Assembly: GCA_902526165.1 (NCBI GenBank)
Contig: CABZKA010000007.1
Location: 1-64,000, forward strand
Length of the DNA stretch: 64,000 bases
DNA from: an uncultured Bacteroidota bacterium
GTDB lineage: Bacteria; Bacteroidota; Bacteroidia; Flavobacteriales; Flavobacteriaceae
Direction: 5' to 3'
Part shown: positions 37,457 through 45,725 of the stretch, in pieces
How the letters are laid out: the number at the start of each line of letters is the position of its first letter
Position numbering within the stretch: the first letter of the stretch is position 1
Program-made: the position numbers and the translations under genes
The notes under the pieces: model-generated
The model's input: the letters and a program-made list of their open reading frames with translations, nothing else
Databases searched by the model: none
Told to the model about the DNA's origin: nothing

Positions 37457-38759
37457 TTCGTTTAATCTTAGCTCCTATTGAGGATAATCTATCATCAATC
37501 AGCTCATACCCCCTATCAATCTGCTCAATATTATTAATTACACTTGTGCCTTTTGCAGACAAAGCTGCAATTAATAAAGATATGCCGGCCCTAATATCTG
37601 GTGATGACATTTTAGTGGCCTTTAATCTTGACTCAAAATTATGACCAATAACTACAGCTCGGTGAGGATCACAAAGTATAATTTTAGCGCCCATATCAAT
37701 TAACTTATCTACGAAGAACAAACGACTTTCAAACATTTTTTGATGAATCAAAACGCTCCCTTTAGCTTGAGTAGCAACAACAAGAATTATACTTATTAAA
37801 TCTGGCGTAAAAAGTGGCCATGGACCATCGGAAATGGTAAGTATACTACCATCAATATTATTTTGAATCTCGTAGCCGTTTTTATGAGCTGGAATTATTA
37901 TATCATTTTCACTTATACTATATTTTACTCCGATTTTTGAAAAAACTGAAAGTATTTGTTCCAATGATTCAATATTAACATTCTTAATAGTTAATTCACT
38001 TCTTGTCAATGCTGCCAATCCAATCCAACTTCCAATTTCTATAATATCTGGCTGGATGGTATGTGAGCAACCTCCAAGTTTATCTACACCTTTTATATGC
38101 AATAAATTTGATCCAACACCATTAATTGAAGCTCCCATTGAAATCAACATTGAACACAATTGTTGTATATATGGCTCGCATGCGGCATTATAAATAGTGG
38201 TTTCTCCCTCTGCAAGCACAGATGACATAATAATATTAGCTGTTCCCGTAACAGATGGTTGATCCAACAAAATTTTACAACCCTTTAATCTCTTGCTTTC
38301 AATTTTATATTTCTTATTTTCCTTATCGTAAGTGAAATTACCACCTAATTTGATCAGGTTCTCAAAATGAGTATCTAGTCTTCTTCGACCAATTTTATCA
38401 CCCCCTGGCCTAGGAATTGATGCTACACCAAATCTTGCTAATAATGGTCCAACAATCATTATGGAACCTCTCAAACTTTTTCCTTTTAATTCAAAATCTT
38501 CAGTATTCAAATAATTTAAATCAATATGATTTGATTGAAATTCAAAAGCGCCTTTGGAAATTTTCCTAACCTTAACTCCGAGAGATTTTAATAAATCAAT
38601 AAGTTTATTTACATCAATTATATCAGGAACATTTTTTATTATTATCTTTTCTTTTGATAATAAAACAGCACAAATAATTTGTAAAGCTTCGTTTTTGGCA
38701 CCCTGTGGATGAATCGTACCGGATAATTTTTTTCCACCAACTACCTCAAAAGAGCTCAT
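37449..38759 (-). CDS. murA: UDP-N-acetylglucosamine 1-carboxyvinyltransferase
   Basis: MurA adds enolpyruvate to UDP-GlcNAc, the first committed step of peptidoglycan synthesis. The 436-residue protein has KLSGTIHPQGAKNEAL with the conserved Lys-Asn near residue 22, the RPGGDKIGRR segment, and DIRAGISLLIAALSAKG. In the active-site loop (about residues 110-130) I do not see the Cys that binds fosfomycin: the loop reads FGVASIPRPGGDKIG. The residue should be checked by alignment. It is coupled to DUF4290 through TAATG. Confidence 0.95.
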   Translation of the reverse strand: MSSFEVVGGKKLSGTIHPQGAKNEALQIICAVLLSKEKIIIKNVPDIIDVNKLIDLLKSLGVKVRKISKGAFEFQSNHIDLNYLNTEDFELKGKSLRGSIMIVGPLLARFGVASIPRPGGDKIGRRRLDTHFENLIKLGGNFTYDKENKKYKIESKRLKGCKILLDQPSVTGTANIIMSSVLAEGETTIYNAACEPYIQQLCSMLISMGASINGVGSNLLHIKGVDKLGGCSHTIQPDIIEIGSWIGLAALTRSELTIKNVNIESLEQILSVFSKIGVKYSISENDIIIPAHKNGYEIQNNIDGSILTISDGPWPLFTPDLISIILVVATQAKGSVLIHQKMFESRLFFVDKLIDMGAKIILCDPHRAVVIGHNFESRLKATKMSSPDIRAGISLLIAALSAKGTSVINNIEQIDRGYELIDDRLSSIGAKIKRII

Positions 38760-39397
38760 TACTTCCTTTTATAATTTCGATAAGATTTTTTACCCTTTTT
38801 TGATGACTTCGTGAATCTTTTATTAGACATTATAATCAAATTCTTTGATTCCGTAAGTGGTTTTTGTTTATCATTTAGTTGGATTTTTCCCTCTGACAAC
38901 TCCAATAAGTGCTGAAAAATTACTTTATCATCAACTGTATCTTTATTCCAAGTTAAAAAACATTTTTTCATATGATTCGCTATGACATAAATCAATTTCT
39001 CCTTCAACTCACCATCTTCCCAATTGTTTGCCACATCAATCATCTTTTTTATATTATTTCCATAAAATCTATACTTTGGATAATTTTGAGGGTAATTCAG
39101 CTTTTGTGGTTTCTCACCAAGTAACTCTTTCTCTGGTTTATTAAACGGTGAATCAACATCAAGCTTAAACTCAGACATTATGAATAGCTGATCCCAAAGT
39201 TTGTGCTGAAAATCAGCAACATCTCTTAAGTGAGGATTTAAGTTGCCCATTACTCCAATAATGGCCTTTGCCATATCATTTCTTTCAGACTTGTTTTTAC
39301 ATTCAACAGCTTGATTAACCATTTTTTGAATATGTCTTCCGTACTCAGGAATAATCAAATTAACTCTTTCACTGTTATACTCTAGGGAATTAATCAT
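38759..39397 (-). CDS. DUF4290 protein
   Basis: A 212-residue protein with the DUF4290 core (LIIPEYGRHIQKMVNQAVEC near the start, MGNLNPHLRDVADFQHKLWDQLFIMS in the middle, NHMKKCFLTWNKDTVDD) and a Lys/Arg-rich tail (SSKKGKKSYRNYKRK). Conserved in Bacteroidota, usually next to murA as here. Function unknown; the tail suggests contact with nucleic acid, which is speculation. Confidence 0.85.
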   Translation of the reverse strand: MINSLEYNSERVNLIIPEYGRHIQKMVNQAVECKNKSERNDMAKAIIGVMGNLNPHLRDVADFQHKLWDQLFIMSEFKLDVDSPFNKPEKELLGEKPQKLNYPQNYPKYRFYGNNIKKMIDVANNWEDGELKEKLIYVIANHMKKCFLTWNKDTVDDKVIFQHLLELSEGKIQLNDKQKPLTESKNLIIMSNKRFTKSSKKGKKSYRNYKRK

Positions 39398-39424
39398 TAT
39401 CTCAAAAATAATGGAATTTTTTTA

Positions 39425-39709
39425 CTAAAGAGATATTATTCCCTCAATTTTAGAAACTGATTTATAAATTTTAATTACGTTATCTGCAGATGCAACTTTA
39501 ACACTAATAGTAAAAGAAACATACTTTGAATTTGAGGATATTCTTTCTTTTAAGGATAATGCCTTAGAATCAAAGAAGGATTTGAGTTCATTTCTCTTTT
39601 CTTGTGTGTTCTCAACTATAAATTTAAATAGATAATTTGTTGGCCAAGTGTGACATTCATCAAGTCTTTCTTTCAGTTCTCTATAAAAAATTTCTGAGGA
39701 TTTTGTCAC
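39425..39709 (-). CDS. DUF493 (YbeD-like) protein
   Basis: A 94-residue small alpha/beta protein of the DUF493 family, with WPTNYLFKFIVENTQEK and YVSFTISVKVASADNVIKIYKSVSKIEGIISL, an ACT-like fold. The family is thought to be regulatory, but its role is unknown. It is divergent from the NadR-like gene and followed, after 27 bases, by DUF4290. Confidence 0.82.
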   Translation of the reverse strand: MTKSSEIFYRELKERLDECHTWPTNYLFKFIVENTQEKRNELKSFFDSKALSLKERISSNSKYVSFTISVKVASADNVIKIYKSVSKIEGIISL

Positions 39710-39762
39710 AATTCAAATATAGTAACAAATTATAGTTTTATTTTTATAAAAATTTATCGTTA

Positions 39763-40293
39763 ATGTCTAATAAAGTTTTAATAACTGGTGGACCTGGAAC
39801 AGGAAAAACATCTATAGCTAAAGAACTATCAAATCGAGGTTATTTCTGTTTTCCAGAAATTGTAAGAGATTTAAAATCATCAAAGAGAAATCAAGGTATA
39901 AATAATTATTTTGACTCAAACCCTTTAGAATTCACAAAAAAATTATTTAAATTGAGAATTAATCAGTACAAAAAAAAAATAAATTCTGACACTATTTTTT
40001 ATGACAGAGGACCAATCGACTCTTTAGCTTATCTTCACTACAAGGGTATAAATTATCCTGACAAACTAATTGATAATTCAAAAAGCATTAATTATGATTT
40101 TTGCTTTATTGCTAATCCATGGAAAAAAATATATGTTAATGATGAAATCAGAGAAGAATCTTTTGATCAATGTAAAACCATAAATAAAAGCATCATATCA
40201 ACATATGAATATTTTGATATTGATTTAATAAGTTTACCATATGAATCTATTAATGATAGGGTTGAGTTTATTTTAGAAAAATTAAAGACTTAG
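39763..40293 (+). CDS. NadR/Ttd14-like P-loop ATPase (AAA_28)
   Basis: A 176-residue kinase-like ATPase: Walker A ITGGPGTGKTSIAK (about residues 6-19), FPEIVRDLK, and FYDRGPIDSLAY with the catalytic Asp-Arg. The fold is that of the AAA_28 domain, which includes the kinase half of NadR. The substrate is not known. It sits three bases upstream of fmt, in the conserved DUF493-ATPase-fmt neighbourhood of flavobacteria. Confidence 0.82.
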   Translation: MSNKVLITGGPGTGKTSIAKELSNRGYFCFPEIVRDLKSSKRNQGINNYFDSNPLEFTKKLFKLRINQYKKKINSDTIFYDRGPIDSLAYLHYKGINYPDKLIDNSKSINYDFCFIANPWKKIYVNDEIREESFDQCKTINKSIISTYEYFDIDLISLPYESINDRVEFILEKLKT

Positions 40294-40295
40294 TT

Positions 40296-41228
40296 ATGAA
40301 TATTATTTTTATGGGAACACCTGATTTTGCTGTAGATAGTCTTAATTCTATAAATAAATCAAGCCATAATCTATGCTGTGTGGTTACAATACCAGATAAA
40401 AAAGTGGGTAGAGGTCAAAAGATTAGCAAAAGTGCAGTAAAAAATTATTGTATTTCTAATGCAATTAAGTTTTTTCAGCCTTTGCAGTTGAATGATAAAG
40501 ATTTTATTAACGAATTAAAAAGTTTTAATGCAGACATTTTTATAGTAGTTGCCTTTAAAATTTTACCTGAGAATATTTGGACTATTCCAAAAAAAGGAAC
40601 AGTTAACATTCATGCATCAATTCTTCCTAATTTAAGAGGTGCAGCACCTATTAATTGGGCTATAATTTATGGATTAAAAAAAACAGGTCTAACTAGTTTT
40701 TTTATAAACAATGGTATTGATACAGGTGATATAATAATTCAAGAGGAGATTGACATCAATGAAAATGATACGTATGAAATAATATACCAAAAACTAAAAA
40801 AACTCAGCTCAACTTTTATTTTGGAGTCAATTAAGGCAATAGAACGCGGACTTAAACCAAAAGTTCAGTCAAGAATTAAATCAGAATTTTTAAAAGCACC
40901 TAAACTTGATAAAGAAAATACAAGAATAAAATGGAATGATACAGGCAATAATATTAAAAATTTAATTAAAGGTTTATCACCCTACCCTGGTGCCTGGTCA
41001 ATTATAAAATCAAATGGAATTAGGGTCAAAATAATTGACTCAGAATTTATTCCAAAACCAATTAATACAAATACAAATGGTTCACTTTTACCAAACAATA
41101 AAGATTGTATGATCCAAGTTAAAAATGGTGTTATAAATGTGTTAAAGATTAAGATTGAGGGTAAAAAAGAGCAAAGTGGTCGCGATTTTGTTAATGGTTA
41201 TCAAGGAAAAGAAATATTATTCATTTGA
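40296..41228 (+). CDS. fmt: Methionyl-tRNA formyltransferase
   Basis: Fmt formylates the initiator Met-tRNA. The 310-residue protein opens with IIFMGTPDFAVDSL; the catalytic Asn, His and Asp are in VNIHASILPNLRGAAPINWA and GIDTGDII, as in the family. The C-terminal tRNA-binding domain (about residues 210-310) is complete. The stop TGA overlaps the TTG start of yqgE (TTGA). Confidence 0.96.
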   Translation: MNIIFMGTPDFAVDSLNSINKSSHNLCCVVTIPDKKVGRGQKISKSAVKNYCISNAIKFFQPLQLNDKDFINELKSFNADIFIVVAFKILPENIWTIPKKGTVNIHASILPNLRGAAPINWAIIYGLKKTGLTSFFINNGIDTGDIIIQEEIDINENDTYEIIYQKLKKLSSTFILESIKAIERGLKPKVQSRIKSEFLKAPKLDKENTRIKWNDTGNNIKNLIKGLSPYPGAWSIIKSNGIRVKIIDSEFIPKPINTNTNGSLLPNNKDCMIQVKNGVINVLKIKIEGKKEQSGRDFVNGYQGKEILFI

Positions 41229-41770
41229 AAAAAGGAAATTTATTAATATCCAACTATACGTTGATTAATGATCTAGAGTTTAATAGATCTGTAATTCTTC
41301 TTACTAGAGATGATAGCGAAGGGTCTATTGGATTTGTTATAAATAAAAAATCCTCTTATAAAATTTGTGATTTGGACAAAGAATATAAAGATATTGAGGC
41401 CAAAATATATTACGGTGGGCCTGTAAGTGTTGATACAATTCATTTCATTCATAAGAAAAATAGTTTTGTAATTGATAGTGAAAAAATTTCGAATGAAATA
41501 TATTGGGGGAAAGACTTTAATGAAATAATAAAACTAATTCGACAGAAAAAAGTCAACATTAATGATGTTAAGTTTTTTATAGGTTATTCTGGATGGGATT
41601 ATAATCAACTTGGAAGAGAATTGGATGAAAATTCATGGTTAGTATTAAAAAACTATAACTCTAATGATATATTTAAAACTAAAAATGAATTATGGAAAAA
41701 TAAATTGATAAGTTTTGGTGAGAAATATAAATTATGGGCAAATTCACCAGAAAATCCCAATTATAATTAA
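41225..41770 (+). CDS. yqgE: YqgE/AlgH-family protein
   Basis: A 181-residue protein of the YqgE/AlgH family: GNLLISNYTLINDLEFNRSVILLTRDDSEGSIGFVINKK and IYYGGPVSVDTIHFIHKK, with GYSGWDYNQLGRELDENSWLVL later. The fold is known, the function is not (AlgH was linked to alginate regulation in Pseudomonas). Start TTG, in a TTGA overlap with fmt. Confidence 0.9.
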   Translation: MKKGNLLISNYTLINDLEFNRSVILLTRDDSEGSIGFVINKKSSYKICDLDKEYKDIEAKIYYGGPVSVDTIHFIHKKNSFVIDSEKISNEIYWGKDFNEIIKLIRQKKVNINDVKFFIGYSGWDYNQLGRELDENSWLVLKNYNSNDIFKTKNELWKNKLISFGEKYKLWANSPENPNYN

Positions 41771-42591
41771 ATAGAGGCATTCAAAAGGTCTAATATTTTT
41801 TTTGTCAAATTAAATTTTAATATATTTTTTCTGTATTTAGTGATTGAAAAAATACCTTGGATTGAGTTGCATCCAAAAATTTCATCAGCATCACTCAGTT
41901 CATAAGTGTTAACATCTCTTTCAACAATTTGTATATTATTTTTTTTAAGAATTCTAATGATATTTTTTCGCATAACACCATTTAAACACCCAGACTTTAG
42001 ATCGGGGGTAATAATGCAACTATCTTTAATTAAAAATATATTAGCATTTATTAATTCACAGACCATTTTATCGTTATTTAAAAGAATACAATTGTGTAAA
42101 TGATTTTCTTTTGCATAAATAGATGCAATTACATTAATAATTTTATTGTTTGTTTTTATAGATGAAATTAATTGTTTATCTAGGTAGAAGTCTTTAAATA
42201 TATCAACCTTAAATTCTTCTTGAGGAATTACAAATTTATTTGATTCTAAATTCTCACAAGATATTAGAAATTTACATTCATTTAAGACTGGTCTATACTT
42301 ACCTGGTGAATTCCTGTAAACAGATAAACGAACTCTTGAACAACCATTTTTTGAAATGGCATTATGTAATTTCATTATATTTTTCTCTAAAAACTCTGGT
42401 GTAAAATGATCAGGAATATCAATCCTACAAATTCTCATTGAAGAGATTAATCTAAAATAATGGTCTTCCCAAAAACATATTTTTCCTTCAATTATTCTTA
42501 TTGATTCGAATACTGAGTCACCATAGAGAAAACCTCTGTTATTTTGAATTTGATGCGATTGCTCTGTAAGTTGACCGTTAAAATTAATCAT
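41767..42591 (-). CDS. Aminotransferase class IV (PabC-like)
   Basis: A PLP enzyme of about 274 residues in the branched-chain aminotransferase / 4-amino-4-deoxychorismate lyase family. Fold-type IV landmarks: NRGFLYGDSVFESIRI, FWEDHYFRLISSMRI, the PLP Lys in SSIKTNNKIINVIASIYAKEN, and the C-terminal GCLNGVMRKNIIRI. A role as PabC in folate synthesis is possible (folE is at 8071), but it could also transaminate branched-chain or D-amino acids. The ATG at 42591 is chosen over 42648, which would overlap the preceding gene. It overlaps yqgE by four bases. Confidence 0.85.
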   Translation of the reverse strand: MINFNGQLTEQSHQIQNNRGFLYGDSVFESIRIIEGKICFWEDHYFRLISSMRICRIDIPDHFTPEFLEKNIMKLHNAISKNGCSRVRLSVYRNSPGKYRPVLNECKFLISCENLESNKFVIPQEEFKVDIFKDFYLDKQLISSIKTNNKIINVIASIYAKENHLHNCILLNNDKMVCELINANIFLIKDSCIITPDLKSGCLNGVMRKNIIRILKKNNIQIVERDVNTYELSDADEIFGCNSIQGIFSITKYRKNILKFNLTKKILDLLNASI

Positions 42592-42599
42592 TGGATTTA

Positions 42600-42992
42600 T
42601 TAAGTAGAGCCAATGACCTGCTTGAGATCGGAAATTTGACTCTCCCACAACATTTTTCCCTCCTCAATCTCATCTTCATCAGCAAAATCATAAATTACCA
42701 AAGAAACATCTTTAGTGAGTTCGTCAACAACAATATTTATTTCAAAAAAAGAATCATCTTCGTTTTCTAACCACTTAAACCTAACATACTTGTTATTCTT
42801 AAATGAAATAAGTTCTGCTTTTTCCTCAGATCCGTCCCAAAAAAAAGAAAAAACCTTACCTCTTGAATTTACATTATCGGCGAACCATTCGGATAAATTT
42901 GAGGCTGATGAGATATACTGATAAAGCATGTTTGGTGATGCTTGAATAGGAAACTCTAACTCATATTTTATTTTTTCTGACATCAGAGACAA
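42600..42992 (-). CDS. START-like (SRPBCC) domain protein
   Basis: A 130-residue acidic protein: KIKYELEFPIQASPNMLYQYISSASNLSEWFADNVNSRGK, a START-like domain of the Bacteroidota-specific family usually found beside a class IV aminotransferase. The fold forms a ligand cavity; ligand unknown. Nine bases separate it from the aminotransferase ATG, so the two are one unit. Confidence 0.82.
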   Translation of the reverse strand: MSLMSEKIKYELEFPIQASPNMLYQYISSASNLSEWFADNVNSRGKVFSFFWDGSEEKAELISFKNNKYVRFKWLENEDDSFFEINIVVDELTKDVSLVIYDFADEDEIEEGKMLWESQISDLKQVIGST

Positions 42993-43020
42993 TATAATAC
43001 TAATAAATCAAAATCAACAA

Positions 43021-43036
43021 TTTTTTTTTTTTTTTT
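43021..43036 (+). repeat. T16 homopolymer
   Basis: Sixteen consecutive T, the longest homopolymer I see in the window, between the START-like gene and the tRNA-Met promoter, just upstream of its -33 box. Confidence 0.9.
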
Positions 43037-43044
43037 AAACAGTG

Positions 43045-43075
43045 TTTGACTGTAGTTATATTGTTTTTATATTTG
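43045..43075 (+). promoter_or_regulatory. Bacteroidota-type promoter for tRNA-Met
   Basis: TTTG (43045-43048), 19 bases, TATATTTG (43068-43075): full consensus. tRNA-Met starts nine bases later. Confidence 0.8.
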
Positions 43076-43084
43076 AGCTCTTTT

Positions 43085-43158
43085 GGCGAGGTAGCTCAGG
43101 CGGTTAGAGCGTCGGATTCATAACCCGGAGGTCGGGAGTTCAAGTCTCCCCCTCGCTA
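43085..43158 (+). tRNA. tRNA-Met (CAT), elongator type
   Basis: A 74-base cloverleaf: acceptor GGCGAGG/CCTCGCT with G1-U72 pair and discriminator A, D stem GCTC/GAGC (C11-G24, as in elongators), anticodon loop TTCATAA, T stem GGGAG/CTCCC. The anticodon stem TCGGA/CCCGG has an A31-C39 mismatch and otherwise resembles the initiator (GGG/CCC). A CAT anticodon could also be tRNA-Ile2 if modified to lysidine. The last three bases overlap the hisS stop on the other strand. Confidence 0.9.
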
Positions 43159-44526
43159 CATTTTAGAAAATTCAGAAATAAATTTTTTGAATTTGAATAA
43201 CTTTTCCTTTCCATCGTTCATTGATCTGATTTTAATCACTTCATTGTCTTTTTCTTCTTGACCATAAATTAATACCGAATGAAATTTGTTCTTGTTTGCA
43301 AAAGAAAACTGCTTAGGGATTTTAACTGAATCAGGATAAATAAATATGCTTTTACCCACACCCCTCAAGCTCTCAACAATATCCTTGAGATCATTGATGA
43401 AATTGGTATCAAAATTTACAACAAGAATATCATTTGAAGGATCTTTTAGTGGAGGGAAAATATCTTTTTCATTCATTAGTAAATGAATTCTTTCAAGTCC
43501 AAAGGATATTCCAATACCTGGTAAATTATCAACTCCAAAAGATTTTGTTAAATCTGAATACCTTCCACCTCCACCTAATGAACCTAAAGATGAATTAGGA
43601 TGACTAATTTCAAATATTAATCCAGTGTAGTAATTTAATCCTCTAGCTAAGGATATGTCAAATTCAACCTTAACTAAATCATTTGAGTCTTTAATCAACT
43701 TATAAAATTGATTAATTTCTTCTATAGCAGCAATTGAGTTTGAATCTGTAAATTCTTCTGTAATCTTATTTATAAAATCAGATAATTTACCAGAAAATTC
43801 AAATAATTCAAACAAATCATCTAAATGCCTATCCTTAATGTTTAAATCCTTTTTAAGTGAATTTCTTAACTTATCTACTCCAATCTTTTCCTTTTTATCA
43901 ACCAAAATTATAAACTCATTAAACTTATTTACCAGACCAATTTTTCTAGCAATAGAATTTAAAATTTCACGGTGATTAACTTTAATTATAACATCTTTTA
44001 AACCTAATTTTTTAAATATTTTTGAATAGATTTGAATCATTTCATATTCAAGAAATAAAGAATCAGAACCAATTACATCAGCATCACACTGAGTAAACTC
44101 CTGGAATCTTCCTTTTTGAGGCCTATCAGATCTCCATACTTTTTGAATTTGAAATCTTTTGAACGGAAAACTTATTTCATTAAAATGTTGTGCAACAAAT
44201 CTCGCCAAAGGAACAGTTAAATCAAATCTAAGCCCCTTTTCACTAATTGATGATACAAATTGATTTAATTTTCCAGAGGATAGTGCCTTAACATCGGCCT
44301 TTTTAACTTTATCCCCACTATTAATAATGTTAAATATGAACTTATCGCCTTCCTCACCATATTTTTCATAGAGTGTAAGTCTTTTCTCCATTGAAGGTGT
44401 TTCTATTTCAGAATAACCAAATGAAATAAAAACCTTTCTAATTGTATTTATGATGAATCTTCTTGAAAGCAATTCAATAGGCCCATAATCCTTAGTTCCT
44501 TTTGGATTGATAGATTTATCTGACAT
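43156..44526 (-). CDS. hisS: Histidyl-tRNA synthetase
   Basis: A 456-residue class II synthetase: GTKDYGPIELLSRRFI, the motif 2 region VWRSDRPQKGRFQEFTQCDADVIG, His A box LARGLNYYTGLIFEI and motif 3 GGGGRYSDLTKSFG...GISFGLERI, then an anticodon-binding domain. It lies downstream of rplI on the minus strand, and its stop TAG is formed on the complement of the tRNA-Met 3' end. Confidence 0.96.
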   Translation of the reverse strand: MSDKSINPKGTKDYGPIELLSRRFIINTIRKVFISFGYSEIETPSMEKRLTLYEKYGEEGDKFIFNIINSGDKVKKADVKALSSGKLNQFVSSISEKGLRFDLTVPLARFVAQHFNEISFPFKRFQIQKVWRSDRPQKGRFQEFTQCDADVIGSDSLFLEYEMIQIYSKIFKKLGLKDVIIKVNHREILNSIARKIGLVNKFNEFIILVDKKEKIGVDKLRNSLKKDLNIKDRHLDDLFELFEFSGKLSDFINKITEEFTDSNSIAAIEEINQFYKLIKDSNDLVKVEFDISLARGLNYYTGLIFEISHPNSSLGSLGGGGRYSDLTKSFGVDNLPGIGISFGLERIHLLMNEKDIFPPLKDPSNDILVVNFDTNFINDLKDIVESLRGVGKSIFIYPDSVKIPKQFSFANKNKFHSVLIYGQEEKDNEVIKIRSMNDGKEKLFKFKKFISEFSKM

Positions 44527-44574
44527 TATATGTCAAATATCACTCTTTTAGAAAAAATAAAAAAATAAAAGGAA

Positions 44575-45024
44575 TTACTTTTCTTTTGAAATGACTTCGA
44601 ATGATAATTCAAAGCTGACTTCTCTGTGGAGTCTTATTTTTGCAGAATACTTTCCAGTTGACTTAATATTTGAAGACAATATAATTTTGTTTTTTTCCAG
44701 CTTATAACCCTCTTCTGAAAGTTGTTTTGAAATATCTGAACTTGTAACTGATCCGAATAACTTGTTCGAATCAATGACTTTGGCGGAAATACTTAATTCT
44801 AATTTTTCTAATTGTTTTTGAAATTTATTGGCTTCTTCAATTGCAACTTTATCCTTATTTGCTGATTGCTTTAATTTTTCATCCAAGGCTTTTTTGGCAG
44901 ATATTGTAGCAAGAATAGCTTTTCCCGTAGGAATTAAAAAATTTCTTCCATAACCATTCTTGACGCTAACAATATCATCAACGAAACCTAAATTTTCAAC
45001 ATCTTGTTTTAAAATTATTTCCAT
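44575..45024 (-). CDS. rplI: 50S ribosomal protein L9
   Basis: A 149-residue protein beginning MEIILKQDVENLGFVDDIVSVKNGYGRNFLIP, the L9 signature, with the long central helix (AKKALDEKLKQSANKDK and on) and a C-terminal domain. Third gene of the rpsF-rpsR-rplI unit, nine bases from rpsR. Confidence 0.97.
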   Translation of the reverse strand: MEIILKQDVENLGFVDDIVSVKNGYGRNFLIPTGKAILATISAKKALDEKLKQSANKDKVAIEEANKFQKQLEKLELSISAKVIDSNKLFGSVTSSDISKQLSEEGYKLEKNKIILSSNIKSTGKYSAKIRLHREVSFELSFEVISKEK

Positions 45025-45032
45025 CTAAATAT

Positions 45033-45320
45033 TTATTTAAGTAAATCTGCTTGGAAAGGAAGTAATGCGAGGTGCCTTGCTCTTTTAACTGCAACGGAAA
45101 TCTTTCTTTGAAATTTGAGTGATGTGCCAGTTAATCTTCTGGGTAATATTTTACCTTGTTCATTAATGAATTTCAGTAGAAAATCAGGGTCTTTATAATC
45201 TATATGCTTAATTCCAAGCCTTTTAAACCTGCAATACTTTTTTTTATTTTTAGTCGAGATATCTAGCGGGGTTAGGTATCTAATTTCGCCTTGATTGGTA
45301 TTAACATTTAAATCTGCCAT
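45033..45320 (-). CDS. rpsR: 30S ribosomal protein S18
   Basis: A 95-residue basic protein with [39 protein letters not shown] and the [10 protein letters not shown] end, S18. It binds 16S rRNA together with S6, the preceding gene product; the genes are two bases apart. Confidence 0.97.
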   Translation of the reverse strand: MADLNVNTNQGEIRYLTPLDISTKNKKKYCRFKRLGIKHIDYKDPDFLLKFINEQGKILPRRLTGTSLKFQRKISVAVKRARHLALLPFQADLLK

Positions 45321-45322
45321 GT

Positions 45323-45670
45323 TTATACTTTTTCTTTTTTCATTCTACTTCTTCTTTTATGTGACCACTCAGTTGCATATTTATCGAGCTTCACGTTTAA
45401 ATATCTCATAATCCTTTCGTCTCTTTTTAACTCAGTTTCATAATTATCAACGATATTTAAATCTCCATCATATTCAAAATCAATAAGAATGTAAAAACCA
45501 CTTAGTTTATTCTGAATTGAATAAGCTAATTTTTTCAAACCCCAATTTTCAGTGTCTATAATTTTACAACCATTATCTTTTAATAGAGTTTGATAGTTTT
45601 TAATCACATCTTTAACCTGAGTCTCAGACAAGGCAGGATTTAATATAAATATTGACTCGTAATGGTTCAT
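45323..45670 (-). CDS. rpsF: 30S ribosomal protein S6
   Basis: S6 pairs with S18 in the central domain of the small subunit. The protein starts [21 protein letters not shown], the usual form. The ATG at 45670 (115 residues) is chosen over a TTG at 45685, because that TTG lies inside the -7 box. Heads the rpsF-rpsR-rplI unit. Confidence 0.97.
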   Translation of the reverse strand: MNHYESIFILNPALSETQVKDVIKNYQTLLKDNGCKIIDTENWGLKKLAYSIQNKLSGFYILIDFEYDGDLNIVDNYETELKRDERIMRYLNVKLDKYATEWSHKRRSRMKKEKV

Positions 45671-45682
45671 AAATTTAGACGG

Positions 45683-45713
45683 CAAAAATACTGTTTATAT
45701 CAAGACTTCCAAA
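45683..45713 (-). promoter_or_regulatory. Bacteroidota-type promoter for rpsF-rpsR-rplI
   Basis: Minus-strand TTTG (45713-45710), 19 bases, TATTTTTG (45690-45683): full consensus, 12 bases before the rpsF ATG. It fits in the gap of about 50 bases after priA. Confidence 0.78.
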
Positions 45714-45725
45714 AAATTTTATAAT

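Noticed and set aside
45671-45685. TTG start for rpsF at 45685
   Set aside because: It overlaps the -7 promoter box; S6 starts with MNHYE at 45670.
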